Shown here: one piece after another, positions 46,964 through 55,551 of the stretch
How the letters are laid out: every line of letters starts with the position of its first letter
Position numbering within the stretch: the stretch's first letter is position 1
Origin: CBDHDJ01 sp965261645
GTDB lineage: Bacteria > Pseudomonadota > Alphaproteobacteria > SHVV01
Reading direction: 5' to 3'
Assembly: GCA_965261645.1 (NCBI GenBank)
Contig: CBDHDJ010000004.1
Location: 1,612,001 to 1,676,000, forward strand
DNA length: 64,000 nucleotides
The notes under the pieces: generated by a model
Told to the model about the DNA's origin: nothing
The model's database searches: none
The model's input: the letters and a program-made list of their open reading frames with translations, nothing else
Translations under genes and position numbers: made by a program

Positions 46964-47833
46964 GTGCAGTTCATCTTTTATGGCCTGATGACGGGCAGCA
47001 TCCTGGCGATCGCCGCGCTGGGATTCGCCTTGGTGCGCCAGACCGATGGTTTTTTGAACGTCGCGCACGGTCAGTATCTTCTCATCGGCGCGTTGCTTGG
47101 CCTGACCTTCGTCAACACGCTTGGCTGGAACATTTTCATCGCCGGGCTGGCTGCGGTGGTCGCAACCGGCGCGATCGGCGTCGCCGTCGCGTGGATCGTA
47201 TTCCACCCCCTGCGTGACAAAGCGTTGCTGGCCCGATTCTTCTCCTCGATCGGCCTGGCGTTCATCATCTACGGCGTCGTGCGTGCGACGTGGCCACCGC
47301 AGTTTAACATCGCGGTCTACGACATCGGCTTTGGCGCACGGCTCGAGATTGGCGACCTATCGATCACCATGGGCGAACTCATCGTCATGATCATCGCCTG
47401 GGTGAGTGTGTTGGCGCTCCATCTGTTCCTGACATACACCAAGCTCGGCCTGTGGACACGAGCCACCGCCAGCAACCGCGAGCTCGCTCGAACGCGCGGT
47501 GTGCGCACGGGGCTCGTGTTCAGCACGGTCTGGTTCATTGCGTGCGCGCTCGCCGGCCTTGCGGGTGTTCTCGTTGGCGTTGTCGGCGCCGTGCATACCG
47601 AGTTGGGTTGGCAATACATTCTCACCATTCTCGCCGTGGCTGTGATGGGGGGGCTGAGAAGCCTCTACGGCGTTTTGGCCGCAGGCGTGATTCTTGGCTT
47701 CGTGATGGACCTGAGCGCCTTGGTCATTCCCAGCAGGTATGGGCTCGCGGTGGCCTTTGCCGTCATCATCATCACGCTTCTGGTCAGGCCGGAAGGGCTG
47801 TTTGCGCCAGCCGGGCGCAAGGAGGTCGCGTGA
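46964..47833 (+). CDS. livH: ABC transporter permease, LivH type
   Basis: 289 residues from GTG 46964 with AGGAA upstream; this start gives the family opening VQFIFYGLMTGSILAIAALG. Multiple hydrophobic helices, QTDGFLNVAHGQYLLIGALL (the LivH signature near the first helices) and YILTILAVAVMGGLRSLYG facing the ATPase. Its stop overlaps the next start (TGATG). Confidence 0.9.
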   Translation: MQFIFYGLMTGSILAIAALGFALVRQTDGFLNVAHGQYLLIGALLGLTFVNTLGWNIFIAGLAAVVATGAIGVAVAWIVFHPLRDKALLARFFSSIGLAFIIYGVVRATWPPQFNIAVYDIGFGARLEIGDLSITMGELIVMIIAWVSVLALHLFLTYTKLGLWTRATASNRELARTRGVRTGLVFSTVWFIACALAGLAGVLVGVVGAVHTELGWQYILTILAVAVMGGLRSLYGVLAAGVILGFVMDLSALVIPSRYGLAVAFAVIIITLLVRPEGLFAPAGRKEVA

Positions 47834-48822
47834 TGTCGGGCTGGGTAATTTTTCTCGCCAGTATTCTCGCGCTCGCAGGTATTTACGTCATCCTCGCCAT
47901 GGTGCTCAACCTCGAGGCGGGCTGGGCCGGGTTCTGGGATCTCGGCATCGCCGGGCTATTCGCCGTAGGCGCCTACGTCTACGTCATCCTGACCGTTCAG
48001 GCCGATACCATCAACGTCGTTTTCGCACCGGAGTTACCACTATTGGTGGGTATCGTCGGTGGCGCGCTTGTGACGGGACTGGTCGCGTTCATACTCGGCA
48101 TTATCGCGCTGCGCATGCGCGGTGAGTTCTTCCTCATCACGACATTCGCCTTTTCGGTCGTCATTATTGAGATCATCAAAAACCAAGCCTCCGTCACCAT
48201 GGGCCCTATCGGCATCAATACGATCGAGCGGCCGTTCGACCAGCTCGTCAGCACCCGCAATTACAATTTCGTGCTGCTGGGACTCGTCGCACTCGCCGTG
48301 GTGGCGGTGTACATGGTCACGAAAAGGTTGGGCCAGTCGCCGTTTGGGCGCCTCCTGCGCTCGCAGCGCGACAACGAGGCGGTCGCACTGTCGCTCGGCA
48401 AGAACGTGACCGCGGCGCGATTGAGGGCGTTCGTCATCGCCGGCCTACTCATCGGCGTAGCGGCGCCCCTCTATGTCTGGTACATCCGCAGCCTGACACC
48501 GTCGATGTTTAATCCCCTATTGACCTTCACCGTCTGGACGGCGCTGGTGATCGGGGGGATGGGAAACTTCCGCGGGCCCTTGCTCGGCGGCATGATCCTG
48601 ATTCTGCTCACCGAGGCCACCAATTTCCTGCAGGTTTCATTTGAATACGCCAACGTCATCGCGGCACTTCGGCCCATTATCATCGGCCTCCTGCTCATCG
48701 TCATCATGCGCGTGCAGCCCGGAGGGCTGTTGCCCGAGCGGCTCTCATTCGCCGGTGCACGTGAGCGCCTGAGCGGGCCGGAGGCGAGCCGGCCCCTCGG
48801 TCGGCAAACGGGTGCGGTCTGA
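47833..48822 (+). CDS. livM: ABC transporter permease, LivM type
   Basis: 329 residues from ATG 47833, overlapping livH. Features include VLNLEAGWAGFWDLGIAGLF, RGEFFLITTFAFSVVIIEII and the coupling helix GRLLRSQRDNEAVALSLGKN. About eight to ten transmembrane helices. It forms the inner-membrane channel with LivH. Confidence 0.9.
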   Translation: MSGWVIFLASILALAGIYVILAMVLNLEAGWAGFWDLGIAGLFAVGAYVYVILTVQADTINVVFAPELPLLVGIVGGALVTGLVAFILGIIALRMRGEFFLITTFAFSVVIIEIIKNQASVTMGPIGINTIERPFDQLVSTRNYNFVLLGLVALAVVAVYMVTKRLGQSPFGRLLRSQRDNEAVALSLGKNVTAARLRAFVIAGLLIGVAAPLYVWYIRSLTPSMFNPLLTFTVWTALVIGGMGNFRGPLLGGMILILLTEATNFLQVSFEYANVIAALRPIIIGLLLIVIMRVQPGGLLPERLSFAGARERLSGPEASRPLGRQTGAV

Positions 48823-48826
48823 CGCG

Positions 48827-49594
48827 ATGGCGATGCTCGAATGCCGGAACGTGTCCAAGGCATTCGGCGGTGTCCAGGCCCTGGCGGGTGTCAACCTGGC
48901 CGTCGAGGAGGGCACGATCACCGGCCTGATCGGCCCCAATGGTTCGGGCAAGACGACATTGTTCAACGCCATCACCGGATTTGGCGCCGCGGACGCCGGT
49001 GAAATCGCCTTCCAAGGCCACCGGATCGAAGACTTGGCGGCCTGGGAGATCGCCCGGCTCGGCCTCGCCCGGACGTTCCAGACGCCAGCCGGTCTGCCTA
49101 GCCTCACGGTCTGGGAGAACTTGATGGTGGCGGGCACCGAGGCGGCCTCCGAATCGCCGCTGGGCGCGCTCTTCGGCGGCGCCTGGCGCCAGGACCAGCA
49201 GGCCGTCAGCCAGCGGGTCGAGGAGTTGCTGACCCGCCTCGGTCTTTGGGAATTGCGCGACACTTTGATCAGCGACCTCTCGGTCACCGACACCAAGCTG
49301 GTCGAGATAGCGCGCCAGCTCATGCTGCGACCCAAGCTGATGATGCTGGACGAACCCGCCTCGGGCTTCACCCCCGATCAATGCGATCGCCTCGCCCAAT
49401 TCATTCGCTCGCTTGGCACCGACGGCATCACCTTGCTCGTCATCGAGCACAACCTGTCGTTCATGCTGAGCCTGGCCGAGTATGTCTACGTGCTGACGGC
49501 CGGCAAGAACATCAGCGAGGGTACGCCAGACGAGGTGACGCGCGACGAGAACGTGATCAGGCACTATCTGGGCTCGAGCCATGAGTCTGCTTGA
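48827..49594 (+). CDS. livG: ABC transporter ATPase, LivG type, with a degenerate signature motif
   Basis: 255 residues from ATG 48827. Walker A GLIGPNGSGKTTLFNAITGF, Q-loop LARTFQTPAGLPSLTV, Walker B KLMMLDEPASGF with catalytic Glu, and H-loop LLVIEHNLSFML are intact. The ABC signature reads SDLSVTDTKLVEIARQL instead of LSGGQ-type, so it should not complete an ATP site on the partner. Overlaps livF by 14 bases. Confidence 0.9.
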   Translation: MAMLECRNVSKAFGGVQALAGVNLAVEEGTITGLIGPNGSGKTTLFNAITGFGAADAGEIAFQGHRIEDLAAWEIARLGLARTFQTPAGLPSLTVWENLMVAGTEAASESPLGALFGGAWRQDQQAVSQRVEELLTRLGLWELRDTLISDLSVTDTKLVEIARQLMLRPKLMMLDEPASGFTPDQCDRLAQFIRSLGTDGITLLVIEHNLSFMLSLAEYVYVLTAGKNISEGTPDEVTRDENVIRHYLGSSHESA

Positions 49595-50324
49595 AGTGAC
49601 CGGCGTTGAATCCGGCTACGGCAAGCTTCCCGTCCTCCACGGGGTCTCGTTGCATGTCGACGAGAACGAGATCGTTGCGGTCTTCGGCCCCAACGGTGCG
49701 GGGAAATCGACCCTCATGCACACCGTCTTCGGACTCCTGCCCCTGATGAAAGGCGCCGTTACCTTTGACGGCGAGGACCTCGGACAGATCCCGGCGGAAG
49801 GGATCGAAGGGCGCGGCATGGCCTACGTGCCCCAGGAGTCCAACACCTTCCCGGCCTTGACCGTGGAGGAGAACCTCAAGATCGGCCTGTTCGGCGGCGA
49901 GCCGAGCAGCATGAGAGCCGCCATCGAGCAGGGCCTGGAGACGTTTCCCGCGCTCCAGGTGCGCCGCCGCCAGCGGGCGGGAACGCTGTCGGGGGGTGAA
50001 CGGCAGATGCTGGCGCTGGCCTGCGCCATCGTCCTGGCGCCGCGGCTTTTGGTGCTCGACGAGCCGACGAGCGGGCTGGCGCCTATCTTGGTCGACACCA
50101 TCATCGCCCACGCCCTCGATTTCGCCAAAGCCGGCACGACCATTCTCTGGGTGGTGGGCGATGACACCACCAAGATCCTCAAACATGCGAATCGCGCCTA
50201 CATGCTGCAATCGGGCGTGATCGAGGGCGAGTGGGCGGCGGACGAGTTGCACGACGAAAAAGCGCTGGCCGAGCTCTATTTCGGCGGCGCATCACGCGCG
50301 AGTGGGCCCTCACAGCAGTCGTAA
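49581..50324 (+). CDS. livF: ABC transporter ATPase, LivF type, H-loop missing
   Basis: 247 residues. Walker A AVFGPNGAGKSTLMHTVFGL, signature AGTLSGGERQMLALACAIVL and Walker B RLLVLDEPTSGLAP are normal. The switch region, commonly LLVEQN in LivF, is LWVVGDDTTKILKHANRAYM, lacking the His or Gln. Together with LivG this predicts one working and one non-working ATP site. Confidence 0.9.
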   Translation: MSLLEVTGVESGYGKLPVLHGVSLHVDENEIVAVFGPNGAGKSTLMHTVFGLLPLMKGAVTFDGEDLGQIPAEGIEGRGMAYVPQESNTFPALTVEENLKIGLFGGEPSSMRAAIEQGLETFPALQVRRRQRAGTLSGGERQMLALACAIVLAPRLLVLDEPTSGLAPILVDTIIAHALDFAKAGTTILWVVGDDTTKILKHANRAYMLQSGVIEGEWAADELHDEKALAELYFGGASRASGPSQQS

Positions 50325-50343
50325 TCTGCGCTGGCCTTAACGG

Positions 50344-50383
50344 GCTAAAATCCTTGTCGCCGCGGGGTCGTCACTCTAACCTC
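50344..50383 (+). promoter_or_regulatory. Promoter-like element B, shared with 45501-45540
   Basis: gctaaaatccttgtcgccgc, ten different bases, then ctctaacctc; 31 of 40 bases match element A with no gaps, including both presumed promoter hexamers. It starts 20 nt after the livF stop and ends 53 nt before the Rieske gene start. Confidence 0.6.
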
Positions 50384-50436
50384 ACGGGCCTGTGGATCGC
50401 GGTCCACGAGTTCGGGCCGTGACGAAAGGGACGGCA

Positions 50437-51537
50437 ATGGCAAACCCGACAGGAATGACATGGCCGGCCGCGGACTTCACCCGCGTGCCCTACGGCGTGT
50501 TCACCGATCCGGGCGTTTTCGAGCTCGAGCAGCAGCGCATCTTCCGCGGCCCCACATGGATCATGATCGGGCTCGACGCCGAGGTGCCCGAACCGGGCGA
50601 TTTCAAGACGAGTTACATCGGCGACACGCCGGTGGTGATCAGCCGGGCCGAAGATGGAACGCTCTATAGTTTCGTCAACCGCTGCGCCCACCGCGGCACC
50701 ACTTTGGTCCGCCACCCCCGCGGCAACGCGAAGGGCAAGGGCTATACCTGCGTCTACCACCATTGGTCCTACGATCTGGAAGGCCGTCTCGTCGGCGTGC
50801 CCTTCCTGCACGGATCGGGTGGCAAAGGCGGCATGCCCGAGGATTTTGCCATGGAGGATCACCGCCTCCGCATGCTGCACACCGAAGTTTACAGCGGTGT
50901 GATCTTTGCCTCGTTCGAACCGGCGGCCGAAGAGTTAGCGGACTACCTCGATGAACCGGCGCGCCGGTATCTCGACCGGTTGTTCCGCAAGCCGATCGAG
51001 ATATTGGGCTACATGCGGCAGAGCATCCCCGGCAACTGGAAGCTTTATCTGGAGAATCTCAAGGATCCCTACCACGCCGGCCTGCTGCACCAGCTGCCCA
51101 TGGTCTTCGGGCTGTGGTCGGGCACGGTGGAAGGGGGCTCGGTGATGGATAAGGAGAAACGCCACGAGATCCATTACGGCTACTTCGGCAGCGAGGACGC
51201 CGCGGAGACCGAAGAGAGCTACAAGGACGTGTTCGAAAGCGATCTTGCGCTCGAGGACCGGGGCGTCGTCAGCTATCGCGAGGAAGCCGGCGACAATATC
51301 GGCGCGACGTTCCTGTCGCTCTTTCCCTGCTCGGTCTTTCAGCAGTTTTCCAACAGCCTGGCGACGCGCCAGGTGCGCCCGCGCGGCCCGGGGGAGTTCG
51401 AGCTTTACTGGACGTTGTTTGGCTACGCGGACGACGATCCCGAGCTGCGCCGCATGCGCATGGTGCAATCAAACCTCGTCGGCCCCGGCGGGTACGTCTC
51501 GATGGAGGACGGCGAGTCCGGGGTGCTGTCACGGTAA
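50437..51537 (+). CDS. Rieske-type dioxygenase alpha subunit, 3' end lost to IS6
   Basis: 366 residues from ATG 50437 (AAGGGA upstream), a close paralogue of the 23182 gene. Rieske ligands Cys83, His85, Cys105, His108 and the iron site ENLKDPYHAGLLHQL are intact. The frame breaks off right after SMEDGESGVL, where the paralogue has about 50 more residues (through GFWQYYAKLMGW). The third iron carboxylate is probably in the retained MEDGE. Activity is doubtful. The same 40-nt promoter element as the importer precedes it. Confidence 0.88.
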   Translation: MANPTGMTWPAADFTRVPYGVFTDPGVFELEQQRIFRGPTWIMIGLDAEVPEPGDFKTSYIGDTPVVISRAEDGTLYSFVNRCAHRGTTLVRHPRGNAKGKGYTCVYHHWSYDLEGRLVGVPFLHGSGGKGGMPEDFAMEDHRLRMLHTEVYSGVIFASFEPAAEELADYLDEPARRYLDRLFRKPIEILGYMRQSIPGNWKLYLENLKDPYHAGLLHQLPMVFGLWSGTVEGGSVMDKEKRHEIHYGYFGSEDAAETEESYKDVFESDLALEDRGVVSYREEAGDNIGATFLSLFPCSVFQQFSNSLATRQVRPRGPGEFELYWTLFGYADDDPELRRMRMVQSNLVGPGGYVSMEDGESGVLSR

Positions 51538-52327
51538 CTGGCTGGTGTCAGCTGCGGGTGGCGAGTAGCTTCCTGTTATGAACAAGATCAGCTACCGCCG
51601 ACATCGGTTTCCTGCAGAGATAATCCAGCGCGCCGTCTGGCTGTGTTTCCGGTTTCCGCTCAGTTACCGCGATGTGGAGGATCTGCTCGCTGAACGTGGT
51701 GTCGATGTTTCTTACGAGACGATACGGCGCTGGTCTTTAAAGTTTGGGCAGGCCTATGCCCGAAAACTGAGACAATCACGCCCTCGACCAGACGACCGGT
51801 GGCACCTTGATGAGGTGTTTTCCTCCATCAACGGAAAACGGATGTATCTATGGCGGGCGGTGGACAGCGAGGGTGAGGTGCTGGATATCCTGGTTCAGTC
51901 CCGGAGGAACAAGAAAGCAGCACTCAAGCTGATGCGCAAACTGCTCAAGAAGCAGGGGTATGCGCCGAATAAGGTGGTGACCGATAAACTGCCATCTTAC
52001 GGGGCAGCATTGCGTGATCTCAACATGACGGGGAAACACGTTACCGGCGGACGGAGCAACAATCGGGCGGAGAATTCGCACCTGCCGGTTCGACAACGAG
52101 AACGCAGGATGCAGGGCTTCAAGTCATCAGGATCGGCGCAAAGGTTTCTCTCCACCCACGCCGCCATCTACAACACCTTCAATGTCCAACGTCATCTGAT
52201 CACTCGCAAGACAATGCGCCAATTCCGCGGTGACGCGATGAACACGTGGCGGACCGTGACCGCTGCTGCTTGAGCCGCTCAGTTCAGACGTTCAACTGCG
52301 ACCTGCCTTCGTTAAGTTGACAGCACC
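51535..52327 (+). mobile_element. IS6-type insertion sequence (limits inferred)
   Basis: The left limit is where similarity between the two Rieske genes ends; the right limit is where an IS1182 fragment begins at 52328. The ends (ggtaactggctggtgtcagc and, inverted, ggtgctgtcaacttaacgaa) are only weakly alike. Adjacent deletion of the Rieske tail fits IS6 replicative behaviour. Confidence 0.65.
51578..52273 (+). CDS. IS6-type transposase
   Basis: 231 residues. Typical IS6/IS26 content: N-terminal zinc-like/HTH segment RHRFPAEIIQRAVWLCFRFP, then DDE core WHLDEVFSSINGKRMYLWRA (Asp), VVTDKLPSYGAALRDL (Asp) and NNRAENSHLPVRQRERRMQG (Glu). Appears intact. Confidence 0.93.
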   Translation: MNKISYRRHRFPAEIIQRAVWLCFRFPLSYRDVEDLLAERGVDVSYETIRRWSLKFGQAYARKLRQSRPRPDDRWHLDEVFSSINGKRMYLWRAVDSEGEVLDILVQSRRNKKAALKLMRKLLKKQGYAPNKVVTDKLPSYGAALRDLNMTGKHVTGGRSNNRAENSHLPVRQRERRMQGFKSSGSAQRFLSTHAAIYNTFNVQRHLITRKTMRQFRGDAMNTWRTVTAAA

Positions 52328-52412
52328 GCTCGCAAAGCGGCCAGACGGCTTTCGCCGCCGCATTCCTCATCTGGGAGTGAGAGCCGGAAAAAGCCACTTA
52401 ATCAACGGGCTG
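52328..52412 (+). mobile_element. Fragment of the IS1182-type element (3' end, 85 bp)
   Basis: gctcgcaaagcggccagacg onward equals the last 85 bp of the full copies, including the transposase stop and terminal repeat acttaatcaacgggctg, followed by TTAG, the preferred target. It is the fourth trace of this family and is cut at its left side by the IS6 end. Confidence 0.9.
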
Positions 52413-52746
52413 TTAGGCGACACCTTGGTTTGGGGAAATAGATGCGTCTGGCATTTGGGGCCACGGATTTACCCTACCGATCAGCATCGCGTTTTCCTCC
52501 GCACCACCGTACGCGGCACACCGACGCGCTAACGTAGATTCAATCACGAGCCTCGCCGTGGTCTTACGAAGGCCTGAATTCCTACCTTGCCATCACCACA
52601 ACCTCAGGGGCGGGATATTCTCCCACCCATTCTCTTGCCCATCCTGAGCCCGCGCCAGGCGCAACTCAACAAGCTGGGAGGAAGTGGAGAACGGAGTGCG
52701 GCCCTGAAGCTCATGCTCATGCTGGTGAAGCAGAAGGGCCTCATCC
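52413..52746. other. Intergenic region
   Basis: No supported gene, RNA or terminator. It lies between an IS fragment and the 3' end of the AhpD-like gene, and probably includes debris from the IS6/IS1182 rearrangement. Confidence 0.35.
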
Positions 52747-53385
52747 TCAATACACGACCAAGCCCTTGGCGAGCGCCTCGCGCGTCTCGGGGTGACCGTG
52801 CTCCTTGGTGTAATCGTCCTCGGCCACACCAAGCGCAAGCAGCACGCGCGGCACCCAGTTCCAGAAACCGATGAGAATGGCGATTTCGAGAACCTGGGAG
52901 TCGGTGAAGCCGTGCGCCCTGAGATTATCGACATCGGCCTGGGTCGCGGTGTGCGGCCACAGCGTCACCTTCTCGCAATACTCCATCAGCGCCTCGTCGT
53001 CCGGCTCGAGGCCGGCCGAACGAAAATCCTGCCTGATGGCGACCGCTTCATCGTTATTGGCCTGGTTGCCGATCGCATCGCCCATGATCAGCCCGTGCCA
53101 GATCGTGGCATAGCCGCACTTGAGGAGCGCAGAGATCAGCACGCCGATCATCTGCTCCCGCCGCCGGCCAAGGCTCGATTTGCCGAACGCCACGTCAAAC
53201 GAAAACCGGTCCCACGCCTCGCCCCATTCGGGCTTGAGACTGTGGGCCTTGAAGACATTGGCGACGACGGCCTGCTTATCGTGTGCCAGATCGCCGATCT
53301 CGTTCCCCCGCTGGCGCGCCAGATCGTAGAAGTCCTTCACGCGGCCTTTTGCGTCGGCCTCGTCAATCGTCTTGATGAAAGCCAT
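52747..53385 (-). CDS. Carboxymuconolactone decarboxylase / AhpD-like protein
   Basis: 212 residues. The AhpD-type helical repeat carries LLKCGYATIWHGLIMGDAIG, with Cys and His but without the second Cys of the usual CxxC. Later helix FTDSQVLEIAILIGFWNWVP is also typical. AhpD relatives reduce peroxides through their Cys pair; a single-Cys form is probably not an alkylhydroperoxidase in the strict sense, so carboxymuconolactone decarboxylase-like is safer. Confidence 0.8.
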   Translation of the reverse strand: MAFIKTIDEADAKGRVKDFYDLARQRGNEIGDLAHDKQAVVANVFKAHSLKPEWGEAWDRFSFDVAFGKSSLGRRREQMIGVLISALLKCGYATIWHGLIMGDAIGNQANNDEAVAIRQDFRSAGLEPDDEALMEYCEKVTLWPHTATQADVDNLRAHGFTDSQVLEIAILIGFWNWVPRVLLALGVAEDDYTKEHGHPETREALAKGLVVY

Positions 53386-53509
53386 GACTGCTGGTCCTCC
53401 CGTAACGTGTCACCAGCGTGAAAAGCAGATTTCACGTTGCGCTCTTTTTGCCATTTACGCCCGACGACAGTGTAGGGCCGCTCGGCCCCCGACTGCCACC
53501 CCCGATGGG

Positions 53510-53788
53510 TCAATCGGGCAGGTACTTGTTGGTGAAATACGATGCCGGGTCCACCGATCCGTCACTGATGAGCCCCTGCTTGAAGGCCCAAGCCCGCGCC
53601 GTTTTGCACACGCTGCGATCCTGGATCCATAGGCGGCCCTTGGTATCGTGCCAGTCGGCCTTGATGCCACCAAGCAGGGCCCGATGAAGCTCGAGGGTGA
53701 AAATCTCGTTTTTCTCGGCGATCTCCTTGAGAACTGGCTCAGGGTCGGCATGAAACGCCTCGTGGCCCCGCAGCGTCTCGCTTCGCAA
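53510..53788 (-). pseudogene. Remnant of an NMT1/ThiY-like ABC substrate-binding protein (C-terminal end)
   Basis: 92 residues of open frame: ALLGGIKADWHDTKGRLWIQ, ARAWAFKQGLISDGSVDPAS and the end YFTNKYLPD resemble the tail of periplasmic NMT1-type binding proteins. No N-terminal domain, signal peptide or permease genes are next to it, so it is probably a gene remnant. Confidence 0.5.
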
Positions 53789-54092
53789 TCCCGCGCGCCT
53801 CGGGACGATGTTCTGTTCCCCCGCACAACGTTATTGCCTTCGTATCCGATCCGCCGTACCGAGCACGAGCTAGAAGGGCGTCGTCCGCCGCTGTGCCTGA
53901 GGATGCCGTGAATTCGTCGCGGGTCTTCTAAATTCGAATTGCTAGTTTAACGTGTAACTTTTGATGATTTACAACCGTAATTAGGGGATTTCCCCGGTGC
54001 CGGGACGCGCGAAAATGCCTTAGGTTGGCGCGTTTCTTAACGATTGTAACGAAACCGTGAACGGAGCCGGTTTCGCGGCATATCGGGGGGTC

Positions 54093-54441
54093 ATGGCAGC
54101 GAGACTGACGACGCAGCAGGCACTCGGTCTGTGGGCCGAGGTGCTGACCGGGAATGTCCAGCGTGCCGGGCCCGATCTCTCGGCGCGGCAGCTGGCGCTG
54201 CTGCTCACCGTCTACCTGACGCCGCAGCCCCCACACGGTGCGCGGTCTCGCCGCCACCCTCAACATCTCAAAGCCGGCCGTCACACGAGCCCTCGATAGC
54301 CTGGGCAAGCTCGGTTTCGCTCGCCGCGTGCGCGACGAGACGGACCGGCGCAGCGTGCTCGTCCAGCACACCGTCCAGGGCTCGGTTTACCTGAGCGAGT
54401 TCGCCGAGGCGATCGTCAAGGCGATGCCGGATGGCGAATAG
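54093..54441 (+). pseudogene. MarR-family regulator with a one-base frameshift
   Basis: ATG 54093 reads MAARLTTQQALGLWAEVLTG and DLSARQLALLLTVYLTPQPP; a GTG at 54057 is an alternative start. At about 54235 one base is missing; beyond it the winged-helix part continues as TVRGLAATLNISKPAVTRAL and DETDRRSVLVQHTVQGSVYL to 54441. Rejoined, it is a normal small MarR protein of about 115 residues. The insert site is between the first helices and the recognition helix, so the uncorrected product could not bind DNA. Confidence 0.75.
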
Positions 54442-54627
54442 GCCGTAAGTTTGCCGCCAAGCGGCGAACGCGCCTCGACGCCGGCATCATCGGGTCCGTA
54501 CCACGGCGCCCCTTCCGCGACGAACCATTGTGCCAGGACCGGCATAGCCCAGGCCGCTTCCAACAGATGGACGGAATGTATGTTCACCGGCCCGACCACG
54601 GCCCACTCGATTGCGGGGCCGCGTTCC

Positions 54628-55551
54628 CTAATACCCCTGCGCGCGGTCGACCGCGTGGAGCAGGGGCTCGCCGGCCTCTGCGCGGCGGATGTTCTCGACG
54701 ACGAGGGGCGCGATCGATTCGGGATCGGGGTCGGACGCGCTGTGCTGCGTCATCGTGACCTTGGGGTGGTCCCAGTAGGGGCTTTCGGCGGGTAGCGGCT
54801 CGTCGGCAAAGACATCGAGGGTGGCGCCGGCAAGGTGACCCGCATCGAGGGCCGCGAGCAGGTCCGCATCGACGACGTGCCGGCCCCGCCCGGCGTTGAT
54901 GAGAAACGCCCCCTCGGGCAGTTCAGCCAGCAGCTCCCGATCGATGATCCGCTCGGTATCGCGCGTCAGCGGCAGCAGGCAGACGAGAATGTTGGTGCGG
55001 TTGAGGAACGCGAATAGCTGCGCGCGACCGGCATAGGTTCTGGCGCCGGCGGTCTCGTTCGGACGCCGGGTCCAGCCCTGGACCTCGAAGCCCGCCGCCA
55101 GCAGCGCCCGCGCGGCCGCGCAGCCCATCTGGCCAAGCCCCATGAGGCCGACGACGGCACGGCGCGCCGGTGGCGGCACGGCGGTCCATTCGCGCTTGCG
55201 CTGGGCTGTCGCGATCAGGGGCATATGGCGCACGTAACGCAACACGTGCAGCAGCACGTAGTGCGCCATGTCGTAGGCGAGCATAGGGCTCACCATGCGG
55301 GCGAGCGGCACGTCGGGCAGCTCCGGATCGGCAAGCAGCCGGTTGATCCCGGCGGTCAAGGCGCCGATCGCCTTGAGGTTGGGGAAGGCCTTGAGCGCGC
55401 CCGGCGGCGGGTTATCGACGAGGGCAAAGGTAATCTCGGCCGGCTCACCCGCCTCGGGCCACACCCGGATGTCAAGATCGGGCCGCAAGCGCTTGACCGG
55501 CGGCAGATAGTCCTCGGGCGCGTAGGACCCGGGCACGAACAGCACCGCCAT
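54628..55551 (-). CDS. Glyoxylate/hydroxypyruvate reductase A-like (D-2-hydroxyacid dehydrogenase)
   Basis: 307 residues. Rossmann loop VVGLMGLGQMGCAAARALLA, catalytic Arg in FLINAGRGRHVVD, Glu in LDVFADEPLPAESPYWDHPK and His in TMTQHSAS: all typical of the GhrA branch. Probably reduces glyoxylate or a related 2-oxoacid with NADPH. Its 5' end overlaps the yejF stop by one base, so it is likely the last gene of the importer operon. Confidence 0.9.
   Translation of the reverse strand: MAVLFVPGSYAPEDYLPPVKRLRPDLDIRVWPEAGEPAEITFALVDNPPPGALKAFPNLKAIGALTAGINRLLADPELPDVPLARMVSPMLAYDMAHYVLLHVLRYVRHMPLIATAQRKREWTAVPPPARRAVVGLMGLGQMGCAAARALLAAGFEVQGWTRRPNETAGARTYAGRAQLFAFLNRTNILVCLLPLTRDTERIIDRELLAELPEGAFLINAGRGRHVVDADLLAALDAGHLAGATLDVFADEPLPAESPYWDHPKVTMTQHSASDPDPESIAPLVVENIRRAEAGEPLLHAVDRAQGY

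Noticed and set aside
54387..54599. 70-codon minus-strand frame (contains WAMPVLAQWFVAEGAPWYGP)
   Set aside because: Overlaps the MarR gene and has no ribosome site or recognisable family; could not be supported, although part of it looks protein-like.
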